Notes: generated by a model from the sequence alone, not told the origin. 64,000 bases of DNA from Nocardia pseudobrasiliensis NBRC 108224 (GCF_001613105.1 NZ_BDBS01000039.1:59422-123421); one strand, 5' to 3'; numbered from the stretch's first letter, positions 1-8,643 are shown. A program made the numbers and translations.

Positions 1-1419
1 GAGAATCTGGTCGGCGTGGACTTCTGCGAGAAGATGGTCGCGGAGACCAATCCGAGTGTGCTGACCCTCGCGCAGAAGACCGAGGCGCCGCATGCGGAGG
101 CGCACGGGTATCGCACCATCGCCGACATCATGGAGGCGCTCAATCCCTTCACCGGCGAGTTCTACCGCGAGGCGCTGCAGACCAGTCGCTATACGCGAGA
201 GATGTTCTGTCTCATGGAGGGTCGCCACGTGCACCCGTCCACGCTGTATCCCGGCGGCGTGGGCACGGTCGCGACGATCCAGTTGATGACCGACTACATG
301 ACCCGGCTCATGCGGTATGTGGAGTTCATGAAGAAGGTCGTGCCGATGCACGACGATCTGTTCGACTTCTTCTACGAGGCGCTGCCAGGTTACGAACAGG
401 TCGGTTTGCGCCGCACCCTGCTCGGCTGCTGGGGCTCGTTCCAGGATCCCGAGGTCTGCAACTTCGCCTACAGGGATATGGAGAACTGGGGCCGCAAGAT
501 GTTCGTGACCCCGGGCGTGGTGGTCGACGGCAAACTGGTCACCACCTCGCTGGTCGACATCAATCTGGGCATCCGAATCCTGCTGGGCAGTTCGTATTAC
601 GACGACTGGACCGATCAGGAGATGTTCGTGACGACCGATCCGCTGGGCAATCCGGTGGACCGCCGACACCCCTGGAATCAGCACACCAATCCCAAACCGC
701 AGAAGCGCGATCTCGAGGACAAATACAGCTGGGTGATGTCGCCGCGCTGGTTCGACGGTAAGGATCATCTGGCCCTGGACACCGGCGGCGGCCCGCTGGC
801 CCGGCTGTGGGCGACCGCGCTGGCCGGTCTGGTCGATATCGGCTACGTGAAATCGACCGGGCGCAGCGTGCGGATCAATCTGCCCAAGACCGCGCTGAAG
901 GGTCCGGTGGAACTCGAGTGGAAGATTCCGGTGCACGGCAGTAATACGTTGGAGCGCAACCGGGCTCGCACGTACTTCCAGGCCTACGCCGCGGCGTGCG
1001 CACTGCATTTCGCGGAGAAGGCGCTCGAGGAGATCCGTGCCGGGCACACCAAGACCTGGGAGTCCTTCGAGGTGCCCGAGGAGGGTATCGGCTGCGGATT
1101 CACCGAGGCGGTGCGCGGTGTGCTGTCGCATCACATGGTGATCCGCGACGGCAAGATCGCCAACTACCATCCGTATCCGCCGACGCCGTGGAATGCCAAT
1201 CCGCGCGACAGCTACGGCACCCCGGGGCCGTACGAGGACGCGGTGCAGGGGCAGCCGATCTTCGAGGAGAACGATCGGGAGCACTTCAAGGGCATCGACA
1301 TCATGCGCACGGTCCGCAGCTTCGATCCGTGTCTGCCCTGCGGGGTGCACATGTATCTGGGCAACGGAAAGACCTTGGAGAAGCTGCACTCTCCGACGCA
1401 GACGCTGACCGGCGAGTAG
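1..1419 (+). CDS. hhyL: [NiFe] hydrogenase large subunit, group 1h-like (5' truncated)
   Basis: Catalytic large subunit of an uptake [NiFe] hydrogenase, here the last 472 residues; the frame is open at the window edge, so the N-terminal RxCGxC nickel-ligand motif must lie upstream. Visible landmarks are MEGRHVHPSTLYPGGVG and the C-terminal motif DPCLPCGVH, which holds the last two Ni-Fe cysteines. After the His comes a 22-residue tail starting MYLGNG, the piece normally removed by a maturation endopeptidase; a candidate protease is encoded at about 5.3-5.8 kb. The downstream genes (NifU/Rieske-like protein, DUF5947-like and DUF6084-like proteins, hyp genes) match my recollection of actinobacterial high-affinity group 1h loci, which scavenge atmospheric H2. 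The subgroup is inferred from context; the hydrogenase assignment is certain. Confidence 0.95.
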   Translation, partial: ENLVGVDFCEKMVAETNPSVLTLAQKTEAPHAEAHGYRTIADIMEALNPFTGEFYREALQTSRYTREMFCLMEGRHVHPSTLYPGGVGTVATIQLMTDYMTRLMRYVEFMKKVVPMHDDLFDFFYEALPGYEQVGLRRTLLGCWGSFQDPEVCNFAYRDMENWGRKMFVTPGVVVDGKLVTTSLVDINLGIRILLGSSYYDDWTDQEMFVTTDPLGNPVDRRHPWNQHTNPKPQKRDLEDKYSWVMSPRWFDGKDHLALDTGGGPLARLWATALAGLVDIGYVKSTGRSVRINLPKTALKGPVELEWKIPVHGSNTLERNRARTYFQAYAAACALHFAEKALEEIRAGHTKTWESFEVPEEGIGCGFTEAVRGVLSHHMVIRDGKIANYHPYPPTPWNANPRDSYGTPGPYEDAVQGQPIFEENDREHFKGIDIMRTVRSFDPCLPCGVHMYLGNGKTLEKLHSPTQTLTGE

Positions 1420-1423
1420 CGCC

Positions 1424-2299
1424 ATGGCGACCGATCGCTGGCGCGAGGCGGGTGAACGAATCGAAACCCTCCTCGCCGCCAGCGGCACGGGCGGGACCGC
1501 GGCCCGCGACCGTGCCGAACTACTGGTGGCCGAGGTCGTGGGCCTGTACGGGGCAGGATGGCAGCGCGTGCTCGCGCTACTCGACGAGGCGGCCGTCGAG
1601 CGGCTGGCCCGCGACGAACTCGTCGCGAGTCTGCTGCTGGTACACGGACTGCATCCGCACGATGTGGCTACCAGGGTGCGCACCGCGCTGGACGGGGTGC
1701 GCCCGTATCTCGGTTCGCACGGCGGGGATGTGCGGCTGATCGAGGTGGTCGGGCCGGTGGTCCGGCTCGAACTCGACGGCAGCTGTCGCAGCTGCCCGTC
1801 CTCCTCGATCACGCTCGAATTGGCCGTCGAGGACGCCGTGCGCGCCGCCGCGCCCGAGATCGACAGTATCGAAGTCGTTGCCGCCCAGGCTGATCCGCAA
1901 CAGGTCATCCCGACCGAAGCGCTGTTCACCCGGGTGCACGCCAACGGACATCGCGCCGCCGACTGGATCGCCGCGCCCGAACTGGCCGAACTGCGGCCCG
2001 GTGAGGTCGGCGGCTTCACACTCGCCGGGCAGGCGCTGCTGGCCTGCCGGATCGATGACGAACTGTACGTCTATCGCGATCACTGTCCGGTCTGTGATCG
2101 ATCGATGGCCGGGGCCGCACTGCATCGACGCATGGGTGCGCCGCCCGGGTCGGTGGTGCTGCGCTGCCCGTCGTGTCGCGCGCACTACGACCCCGTACAC
2201 GCCGGAATCCGGCTCGACGGGGACGGACATCTGGATCCGCTACCGGTACTGACGCGTTCCGGTGAACTGTCGGTCGCGGTGCCGGAGGTGGTCGGGTGA
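1424..2299 (+). CDS. NifU-domain / Rieske-like iron-sulfur protein (HhyE-like)
   Basis: A 291-residue two-part Fe-S protein. Residues about 85-150 form a NifU C-terminal scaffold domain, with SHGGDVRL followed by GSCRSCPSSS, whose CxxC binds a [4Fe-4S] cluster. The last 100 residues look Rieske-like, with CPVCDRS and, 27 residues on, CPSCRAHYDP, so the second ligand pair is Cys/Cys in place of the usual Cys-His pattern. It begins 4 nt after the large-subunit stop and overlaps the next gene by 4 nt, so it is co-transcribed. In mycobacteria an iron-sulfur protein in this position (HhyE) is needed for hydrogenase activity, from memory. An electron-relay or cluster-delivery role is inferred. Confidence 0.8.
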   Translation: MATDRWREAGERIETLLAASGTGGTAARDRAELLVAEVVGLYGAGWQRVLALLDEAAVERLARDELVASLLLVHGLHPHDVATRVRTALDGVRPYLGSHGGDVRLIEVVGPVVRLELDGSCRSCPSSSITLELAVEDAVRAAAPEIDSIEVVAAQADPQQVIPTEALFTRVHANGHRAADWIAAPELAELRPGEVGGFTLAGQALLACRIDDELYVYRDHCPVCDRSMAGAALHRRMGAPPGSVVLRCPSCRAHYDPVHAGIRLDGDGHLDPLPVLTRSGELSVAVPEVVG

Positions 2300-2916
2300 A
2301 TCCGTCGTTCGGGGTGCTGCGGCGGCTGGCGACCGCGCGGCCCGCGCCCACCGGTGAGCGCTGCGAGATGTGCGCCGACTCGATCGCGCGGACGCATCGA
2401 CATGTCGTGGATGTCGAAGCGCGGCAACTGATGTGCGTCTGCCAGGGTTGCTATCTGCTGTTCACCGAGAGTCGCGCGGCACTGCGGTATCGCTCGGTGC
2501 CGGACCGATACCTGAGCTTCGAGCAGACGAGTATCGGCCCGGGTGAATGGGACGAGCTCGAGATCCCGGTCGGCCTGGCCTTCCTGTTCCGCAATTCCGC
2601 GCTCGGACGGATCGTGGCCTGCTATCCGGGCCCGGCCGGGGCGACCGAATCCGAACTGCCGCCGCAGCGGTGGCGGGAACTGCTCGACCGCCACCCCGAA
2701 CTCGATGTGCTCGCCGCCGATGTGGAGGCCCTGCTGATTCGCATGCCACGCGGCGGCGGGGCGGGCCGGGTGCTGCTGGTGCCGATCGATACCTGCTACG
2801 AGTTCGTCGGGCGGATGCGGTTGCTGTGGAGGGGATTCGACGGTGGCGCGGAGGCGCGCGGCTGTATCGAGGACTTCTTCGCCGCGATGGTGACCCGGGC
2901 CGGGGGTGGGCGATGA
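2296..2916 (+). CDS. hydrogenase-locus protein, DUF5947-like
   Basis: A 206-residue protein of unknown biochemical function that resembles the DUF5947 family found beside actinobacterial hydrogenases. The N-terminal region carries a probable metal-binding element: CEMC (positions about 24-27), an RTHRHVVD stretch, then CVCQGC (about 46-51). These cysteines look like a zinc or iron-sulfur knuckle. No signal peptide or membrane segment is seen, so it is cytoplasmic. The GTG start at 2296 overlaps the previous TGA as GTGA, and its own stop overlaps the next ATG, so translation is probably coupled. An assembly or electron-transfer accessory role is inferred from context only. Confidence 0.75.
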   Translation: MNPSFGVLRRLATARPAPTGERCEMCADSIARTHRHVVDVEARQLMCVCQGCYLLFTESRAALRYRSVPDRYLSFEQTSIGPGEWDELEIPVGLAFLFRNSALGRIVACYPGPAGATESELPPQRWRELLDRHPELDVLAADVEALLIRMPRGGGAGRVLLVPIDTCYEFVGRMRLLWRGFDGGAEARGCIEDFFAAMVTRAGGGR

Positions 2917-3551
2917 CCGCGCCCGGGGAGTTCGGCTTCGAAGTGCTCGGCATCGAGCCGGAACCCTATGCCGCCGCACCGATTCTGTCGGCCCGTATCG
3001 CGGTGACCGCACCGGCCGCCGAACCCGTGCACGCCATCGCGCTGCGGGCGCAGGTCCGCATCGAACCGCAGCGGCGGGCCTATTCCGAGGAGGAGGGTGA
3101 GGGCCTGGCGGATCTGTTCGGACCCCGACAGCGCTGGCAGGATACGCAACGCTCGTTCCTGTGGATGCATTGCGCCACCATGATTTCCGGTTTCAGCGGT
3201 GCGTGCGAGGCGGATCTGCCGCTGCAGTGCACCTACGATCTCGAGGTCGCCGGATCGAAGTACCTGCACGCGCTGCGCGAGGGGACGGTGCCGCTGCTGT
3301 TCCTGTTCAACGGCACGGTTTTCGTCAAGGGCCACGGTGGATTCGCGATCCATCAGGTGCCCTGGGATCGCGACGACCGATTCGCCATGCCGGTTTCGGT
3401 GTGGCGGGATCTGATGGCGGCGCACTTTCCGAATTCGGGCTGGGTCCGGTTGTCGCGGGACACGCTGGACGCGTTGTCGGACTACAAGTCCCGGCGCGGA
3501 CTGCTCGGCTACGACGACGCGATCGGTGCACTGCTCGGGGAGCGATCGTGA
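2913..3551 (+). CDS. hydrogenase-locus protein, DUF6084-like
   Basis: A 212-residue soluble protein with no motif that suggests catalysis. I chose the ATG at 2913, which overlaps the preceding stop as ATGA; the frame stays open much further upstream but that part lies inside the previous gene. Recognisable stretches are EPQRRAYS, LFGPRQRWQDTQRSFLW and CTYDLEVAGSKYLHALREG, which match my memory of the DUF6084 family of hydrogenase-associated proteins. The spacing between coupled genes implies made-to-order stoichiometry with the Fe-S protein and its neighbours. The function is unknown; a structural or assembly role in the group 1h complex is the most economical guess. Confidence 0.7.
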   Translation: MTAPGEFGFEVLGIEPEPYAAAPILSARIAVTAPAAEPVHAIALRAQVRIEPQRRAYSEEEGEGLADLFGPRQRWQDTQRSFLWMHCATMISGFSGACEADLPLQCTYDLEVAGSKYLHALREGTVPLLFLFNGTVFVKGHGGFAIHQVPWDRDDRFAMPVSVWRDLMAAHFPNSGWVRLSRDTLDALSDYKSRRGLLGYDDAIGALLGERS

Positions 3552-4837
3552 CCGCGGCGCGGGCCCGGGCGGTGGCCGATGCGGTGCTCTACGAGGGATA
3601 TCTGCTCTATCCCTATCGGGCGAACGCGCGAAAGAATCAGTCCCGCTGGCAGTTCGGGGTGCTCGGCCCGCCCGGCGCGGCCGAGGCCGGATTCGGGGAG
3701 GCGGATCGGCTCACGGCCCAATGCCTGGCCGCCTGCGGGCCCGATGCCACGGTGACGCTGACGCTGCGGTTCCTACAGTTGCAGCGCCGCGACGTGTACG
3801 ACGCCGACGGCCGCCGCGTGCCGGAACTGCGCGTCGGCGAGCGGTCCTGGATCTCCTGGGACGAGGCCGTCGAGCGGGAACCGGTCTTCGGACCGGTCGG
3901 GTTGTCGGACACCGTGTTCCGCACCGGGTTCGACGCGGCGACCGAGGCCGAGGAGCTGCCCGGCGCGGTGCGACTGGTCCGGATTCGCGGTGCGGTCGAG
4001 GCCGTGCTGGAGCTGTCGGTGGTCCGCGACGGCGATTTCACCCGATTGAATATCGTGGTACGCAATGCGGGCGCGTCCGCGACCGATCGCCGCGACGCCA
4101 TCGTGCGCTCGCTGATCGGCGCGCATGTCATCGTCGAGATCTCCGGGGGCGAATTCGTCTCGCTGCTCGACCCGCCCGAGCGGGCCGTCCCGGCCGTTGC
4201 CCGGTGCGGTCAGCAGCGCTGCTTCCCGGTGTTGGCCGGACCGCCCGGCGATCACTCGCTGGTGCTGATCTCGCCGATCATCCTCTACGACCATCCACAG
4301 ATCGCCCCGGAAAGCGAACTGCCGCTGTTCGATTCGACCGAGATCGACGAGATCCTGATGCTGCGCGTCATGACCCTGACCGATGAGGAGAAACGACAGG
4401 CCCGGGCCACCGATCCGCGCGCGGCCGAGATCATCGACCGCTGCGAGGCCATGTCACCGCAGGACTGGGGACAGCTGCACGGGACGCTGCGCGACCCGTC
4501 CGGGGGTGTGCCGTGGTGGGATCCGGCGGTCGACGCCGCGGTGCGGCCCGAATCCGATGCCGTACTGGTGGCGGGAACTCCGGTGCGCAAGGGCAGCCGG
4601 GTGCGGCTGCGGCCGTCGCGGCGGGCCGATGCGCACGATCTGTTCTACGACGGCCGCCTGGCGCATGTGGTCGCGGTGCACTCCGATGTCGACGATCGAG
4701 TGCACGTCGCGGTCGTCGTGGACGACGATCCGGCCGCGGATCTGCACGAATGGTACGGCCGCTACCTGTATTTCGCGCCGGACGAACTGGAGCCCATCGA
4801 ACAAGTGCCCGAGCCGGATTCGACCCGAAAGGAATGA
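3548..4837 (+). CDS. conserved hydrogenase-operon protein of unknown function
   Basis: A 429-residue protein starting at GTG 3548, which overlaps the previous stop as GTGA. The N-terminus has the signature VLYEGYLLYPYR followed by KNQSRWQFGVL, which I recall as conserved in actinobacterial hydrogenase clusters. The middle contains RFLQLQRRDVYD and a beta-rich stretch. The C-terminus (about 345-425) contains KGSRVRLRPSRRADAHDLFYDGR and a hydrophilic run with DVDDRVHVAVVVDDDP. No signal peptide, membrane segment or cofactor motif is visible. It sits between the DUF6084-like gene and a tiny membrane protein. The function is unknown, but the fixed position argues for a dedicated hydrogenase role. 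Confidence 0.75.
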   Translation: MTAARARAVADAVLYEGYLLYPYRANARKNQSRWQFGVLGPPGAAEAGFGEADRLTAQCLAACGPDATVTLTLRFLQLQRRDVYDADGRRVPELRVGERSWISWDEAVEREPVFGPVGLSDTVFRTGFDAATEAEELPGAVRLVRIRGAVEAVLELSVVRDGDFTRLNIVVRNAGASATDRRDAIVRSLIGAHVIVEISGGEFVSLLDPPERAVPAVARCGQQRCFPVLAGPPGDHSLVLISPIILYDHPQIAPESELPLFDSTEIDEILMLRVMTLTDEEKRQARATDPRAAEIIDRCEAMSPQDWGQLHGTLRDPSGGVPWWDPAVDAAVRPESDAVLVAGTPVRKGSRVRLRPSRRADAHDLFYDGRLAHVVAVHSDVDDRVHVAVVVDDDPAADLHEWYGRYLYFAPDELEPIEQVPEPDSTRKE

Positions 4838-4842
4838 CGGCC

Positions 4843-4962
4843 ATGGAAATCGTAGGAGTGATCGCGACGGTCATCGTCGCACTGATCGTGGCGCTGCTGG
4901 CCTGGATCGGCCTGCGATCCATCCCGGATATCCGCCGCTATCTGCGCATCCGGCAGATGTAG
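4843..4962 (+). CDS. tiny single-pass membrane protein, DUF6893-like
   Basis: A 39-residue protein: one hydrophobic helix (GVIATVIVALIVALLAWI, residues about 4-21) followed by a short basic cytoplasmic tail containing IPDIRRYLRIRQM. It resembles the small DUF6893 family. ATG 4843 is preceded by AAAGGA at 4828-4833 at good distance; an in-frame ATG at 4834 overlapping the previous stop would add three residues. Located inside the hydrogenase operon, it could anchor the soluble hydrogenase complex to the membrane or help it reach the quinone pool. That role is inference. Confidence 0.7.
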   Translation: MEIVGVIATVIVALIVALLAWIGLRSIPDIRRYLRIRQM

Positions 4963-4979
4963 CGAGAAAGGCGAGAGAT

Positions 4980-5303
4980 ATGACAGGCGACCCGCACTCG
5001 GAAGAACCGCAATCGGCACGGGGCGAACCGGGTTCGCGCGATACCGGTTCCGATACGGTGGCCGGTGGCCCGGCCGATCGGGAACCCGGCGATATGGGGC
5101 ATGAGGAGCACACCTCGGCCCAGGGCACCGACCCCGACCGCGAGGTCGACTTCACCACCGAGCCGGGCAGCGCCGCCGAACCGGCCGTGCCGCCCTATGA
5201 GGGCCGCAAGACCTCGGCGAACGAGTCGGGGGAGACGGCCGGCGGCGAGGTCGGCGGCGCCGAGGTCGGCGGTGCGACCGCGCCGTCGGACGACGAGGGG
5301 TGA
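4980..5303 (+). CDS. acidic, low-complexity hydrophilic protein
   Basis: A 107-residue protein made almost entirely of Gly, Glu, Asp, Ser, Thr, Pro and Ala, with no hydrophobic core, so it is probably intrinsically disordered. The composition includes repeated GGEVGG/AEVGG units near the end. ATG 4980 follows the ribosome-binding sequence GAAAGG at good spacing, 17 nt after the membrane mini-protein, so it belongs to the hydrogenase operon. The maturation-protease frame overlaps or abuts its 3' end. The function is unknown. It could be a flexible linker or chaperone-like element, but a weakly conserved filler gene is also possible. Confidence 0.6.
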   Translation: MTGDPHSEEPQSARGEPGSRDTGSDTVAGGPADREPGDMGHEEHTSAQGTDPDREVDFTTEPGSAAEPAVPPYEGRKTSANESGETAGGEVGGAEVGGATAPSDDEG

Positions 5304-5775
5304 TCTCACGACGACGGTACTGGTCGCCGGGATCGGCAATATCTTCCTCGGCGACGACGGCTTCGGACCCGCGGTGCTGCGGCGGTTGAGCGGCACTCGC
5401 GAATCCGGTGTGCGCGTAGCCGATTACGGCATTCGCGGTATGCATCTGGCCTACGACCTGCTCGACGGCTGGGATGCGCTGCTCCTCGTCGACGCCCTCC
5501 CCAATCGCGGGGCGCCCGGCCGAATCGAGGTGTTGCGCGCCGAACCCGACTGCCCGGCGGCGCAACTCGACGCGCATGCCATGAATCCCGAGGCGGTCTT
5601 CGCGGCCGTGCGGGCGCTCGGCGGGGCCGTGCCGCCCACGGTGGTGGTCGGTTGCCAGGTCGCCTCGGTCGAGGAGGGCATCGGATTGTCCGAACCGGTC
5701 GCCGCGGCGGTGCCCGCGGCGGCGTCTGTCGTCGAGACGGTCCTGGCCCAGCTGCGGACGCGGCAGGAGGTGTGA
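5272..5775 (+). CDS. [NiFe] hydrogenase maturation protease (HyaD/HycI family)
   Basis: Endopeptidase that trims the C-terminal tail of the hydrogenase large subunit once the Ni-Fe(CN)2CO site is complete. The N-terminal signature VLVAGIGNIFLGDDGFG holds the first nickel-sensing acid, DALLLVDALP the second, and DAHAMNPEAVF the His-containing third motif, all typical of the family. The expected start just before TTTVLVAG has no ATG, GTG or TTG in frame. The nearest in-frame initiator is GTG 5272, which overlaps the upstream gene by 32 nt. A GTG at 5300 would make a 4-bp stop/start overlap but is in the wrong frame. The start is therefore uncertain; the function is firm. Confidence 0.85.
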   Translation: MRPRRRTTRGDLTTTVLVAGIGNIFLGDDGFGPAVLRRLSGTRESGVRVADYGIRGMHLAYDLLDGWDALLLVDALPNRGAPGRIEVLRAEPDCPAAQLDAHAMNPEAVFAAVRALGGAVPPTVVVGCQVASVEEGIGLSEPVAAAVPAAASVVETVLAQLRTRQEV

Positions 5776-5778
5776 GCG

Positions 5779-6021
5779 ATGTGTCTGGGCATACCGGGCC
5801 GGATCGTCGAGATACTCGACGGCTACCACGGTCAGATCGCCCTGGTCGACGTCTCCGGTGAGCACCGGAAGGTGAATATCGGCCTGCTGGAGGAGGATCC
5901 GCCGGGCGCGGGGGATTGGATCGTCATCCACATGGGCTTCGCGGTGGAGCGGACCGATGCGGCGGGTGCGGCCGCGGCGATGGACGGATTGCGGCTGCTC
6001 GGCAGCGGTGAGCAACCGTGA
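5779..6021 (+). CDS. hypC: hydrogenase assembly chaperone HypC, copy 1
   Basis: An 80-residue HypC/HupF chaperone. It starts MCLGIPGRIVEI, with the essential Cys2 that shuttles the Fe(CN)2CO unit with HypD and holds the large subunit until nickel is inserted. The usual length of the family is about 75-90 residues. It lies 3 nt after the protease gene and its stop overlaps the hypF GTG (GTGA at 6018). A second, longer HypC lies on the other side of hypF. The position next to the protease suggests that this copy may be the large-subunit-specific chaperone, which is inference. Confidence 0.93.
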   Translation: MCLGIPGRIVEILDGYHGQIALVDVSGEHRKVNIGLLEEDPPGAGDWIVIHMGFAVERTDAAGAAAAMDGLRLLGSGEQP

Positions 6022-8297
6022 CCGGCGAGCGGGCCCGGCGCGGGATCACCGTGCGCGGGGTGGTTCAGGGGGTCGGGTTCCGGCCGTTCGTGTACACCAC
6101 GGCCGCGGAACTGTCGCTGTCCGGGCGGGTGTCCAACGACAGTTCGGGGGTGCGCGTCGAAATCGAGGGCGCGCCGGACGATCTCGACGAATTCGTGCGC
6201 CGGGTACGCGATTCGCCGCCGCCACTGGCGGTGATCGAATCGATCGAGGAGTGCGAACTCGCGGTCCGGGGCGGCACCGGCTTCCACATCGCGGATACCA
6301 CCCGCGATACCGGCGGGCGCACACTGGCCTCGCCCGATGTCGCGATCTGCGCCGACTGCGCCGCGGAATTGCGCGATCCCGGCAATCGGCGCTATCGGCA
6401 TCCATTCGTCAACTGCACCAACTGCGGTCCGCGTTTCACCATCATCGCCGCACTGCCCTACGACCGCGATCGCACCTCGATGGCCGACTTCGTCATGTGC
6501 GCCGCGTGTGCCCGCGAATACGCCGATCCGACCGACCGTCGCTTCCACGCCCAGCCCATCGCCTGCCCGGAATGCGGTCCCGCGCTGAGCTATTGCGGTC
6601 CGGGCGCGGGCGATCCGATCACCGCCGCCCGGAATCTGTTGTGCGCGGGCGGAATTCTCGCGGTCAAGGGTATCGGCGGCTATCACCTGGCCTGCGATGC
6701 GGCCGACGCCGCGGCGGTCACCGAGCTGCGGCGGCGTAAGCGCCGCGGTGACAAGCCCTTTGCGGTGATGGTCCCCGATCTGGCGACCGCACGCACGATC
6801 GTCGCGGTCGACCGGCCCGCGGCCGCCCTGCTGACCGGTCCGGCGCGGCCGATCGTGCTGCTGCCCCGGCTGCGCGGCGACGAACCCGTGCCCGAGGTCG
6901 CGCCACGCAATCCGGATCTGGGCGTCATGATCGCCTATACGCCGCTGCATCTGCTGCTGTTCGGGCTGCCCGGTGATCCGCCCGGCCCGCGGGTGCTCGT
7001 GATGACCTCGGGAAATCTCGGCGGAGAACCGATCTGCTACGACGACCGCGACGCGCGGATCCGACTCGCGGGCCTGGCCGACGCGTGGCTGTCGCACGAT
7101 CGTCGCATCCTGGTGCCCTGCGACGATTCGGTGCTGCGCATGGTCGACGGTGTCGAACTTCCGGTGCGTCGCTCGCGCGGCTACGCGCCGCTGCCGCTCG
7201 CCCTGCCGGCGCCGATTCCGCCGACCCTGGCCGTGGGCGCGGATCTGAAGAACACCTGCGCGGTCGGTGAGGATCGGTACGCCTGGTTGAGCCAGCACAT
7301 CGGTGATATGGACGATCTCGCCACCATCACCGCGTTCACCGAGGCCGAGCGGCATCTCGAGAATTTGACCGGGGTGCGGCCGGGGCAGTTGGCCGCCGAT
7401 GCGCATCCGCGCTATCGGTCCACGATCTGGGCGCGCCGACATGCGGACGGGCGAGCGGTCCGCACCGTGCAGCATCATCACGCGCATATCGCGGCCGTCA
7501 TGGGTGAACACGGACTCGATCCCGCGGCGACGGTGCTCGGAATCGCCTTCGACGGCACGGGATTCGGTCCCGACGGCGCGATCTGGGGCGGGGAGGCGCT
7601 CGCGGCGGGGTACAAGGGTTTCCGCAGGCTGGCGCATCTGCGCTATGTGCCGCTGGCCGGCGGCGATCTGAGTGTGCGGCGGCCCTGCCGCATGGCGCTG
7701 GCGCAGCTGCGCGCGGCCGAGATCGCCTGGGAAGACGATATTCCGGCCGTGCGCGCCTGTCCGGCCGAGGAGCGCGCGGTGCTCGCCCATCAACTCGACA
7801 CCGGCTTCGGCTGTGTGCCGACCTCCAGTATGGGTCGGCTGTTCGACGCGGTGGCCGCGCTGGCGGGGGTTCGGCAGGTGGTCGACTACGAGGCGCAGGC
7901 CGCCATCGAATTGGAGGGTCTCTCGCGCGGGGTGGCCGCCGACGCGGTGTATCGATTCGAATTCGGCGCGGGTGACGGTGCGCGCGAACCGGTTTCGATC
8001 GAGACCGCGTCGGTGATCGGCGCGGTGGTCGCGGATCTGCGGGCGGGTGTGCCGGTTCCGCTGATCGGCGCTCGATTCCACGCCGCGGTGGCGCATCTGG
8101 TGCTGCTGCTGGCGATCCGCTTCGCCGGGCCGGGGCCGATCGCCCTGTCCGGCGGCGTATTTCAAAACGCCCTACTGCTCTCGGCGGCGCGAACCCTGCT
8201 GCGCGAGCACGGCTTCACCGTCCTCACCCACCGCAGACTGCCGCCCAATGACGGTGGCCTCGCATTCGGACAACTGCTCGCCGTCGGGGCGAGCTGA
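6018..8297 (+). CDS. hypF: carbamoyltransferase HypF
   Basis: Makes the cyanide ligands of the active-site iron from carbamoyl phosphate, passing the carbamoyl group to HypE. The 759 residues are standard for HypF and contain all modules in order: acylphosphatase domain (GVVQGVGFRPFVY near residue 15), two zinc-finger pairs (CADCAAEL ... CTNCGP and CAACAREY ... CPECGP, about 110-190), a YrdC-like nucleotide-binding domain (RRGDKPFAVMVPD), and a Kae1-like domain with HHHAHIAAVMGEHG near 487 and LSGGVFQNALLL near the end. The GTG start overlaps the hypC stop. Cytoplasmic. Confidence 0.97.
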   Translation: MTGERARRGITVRGVVQGVGFRPFVYTTAAELSLSGRVSNDSSGVRVEIEGAPDDLDEFVRRVRDSPPPLAVIESIEECELAVRGGTGFHIADTTRDTGGRTLASPDVAICADCAAELRDPGNRRYRHPFVNCTNCGPRFTIIAALPYDRDRTSMADFVMCAACAREYADPTDRRFHAQPIACPECGPALSYCGPGAGDPITAARNLLCAGGILAVKGIGGYHLACDAADAAAVTELRRRKRRGDKPFAVMVPDLATARTIVAVDRPAAALLTGPARPIVLLPRLRGDEPVPEVAPRNPDLGVMIAYTPLHLLLFGLPGDPPGPRVLVMTSGNLGGEPICYDDRDARIRLAGLADAWLSHDRRILVPCDDSVLRMVDGVELPVRRSRGYAPLPLALPAPIPPTLAVGADLKNTCAVGEDRYAWLSQHIGDMDDLATITAFTEAERHLENLTGVRPGQLAADAHPRYRSTIWARRHADGRAVRTVQHHHAHIAAVMGEHGLDPAATVLGIAFDGTGFGPDGAIWGGEALAAGYKGFRRLAHLRYVPLAGGDLSVRRPCRMALAQLRAAEIAWEDDIPAVRACPAEERAVLAHQLDTGFGCVPTSSMGRLFDAVAALAGVRQVVDYEAQAAIELEGLSRGVAADAVYRFEFGAGDGAREPVSIETASVIGAVVADLRAGVPVPLIGARFHAAVAHLVLLLAIRFAGPGPIALSGGVFQNALLLSAARTLLREHGFTVLTHRRLPPNDGGLAFGQLLAVGAS

Positions 8298-8314
8298 GCG
8301 AAAGGAGTGCGCCG

Positions 8315-8643
8315 ATGTGCCTGGCGGTTCCCGGAAAGGTGCTGAGCACCCATGAGCGCGACGGCACGCTGATGTCGATCGTCGATTTCGGCGGCGTGCA
8401 CAAGGACGTCTGCCTGCAGTACATCCCCGACGCGACGATCGGCGATTACGTGATCGTGCACGTCGGATTCGCCATCCAGCGCCTGGACGAGGACTCCGCG
8501 CTGGCCACCCTCGCCGAATTCGAACGGCTCGGCGTGCTGAACGAGGAGTTCGGCGACGGGTTCGCCCTCGCCGCCGCCCAGGCCGGCCTCGACAATCCCG
8601 AGGCCACCCCACCCCGATCCGACCCCGACCCGGAGGTGACGTC

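Noticed and set aside
5832..8165. A very long open frame on the minus strand opposite hypF
   Set aside because: It is antisense to a fully conserved hypF. Its His/Arg/Gly/Asp-rich translation resembles the shadow of high-GC coding DNA and shows no family motif.
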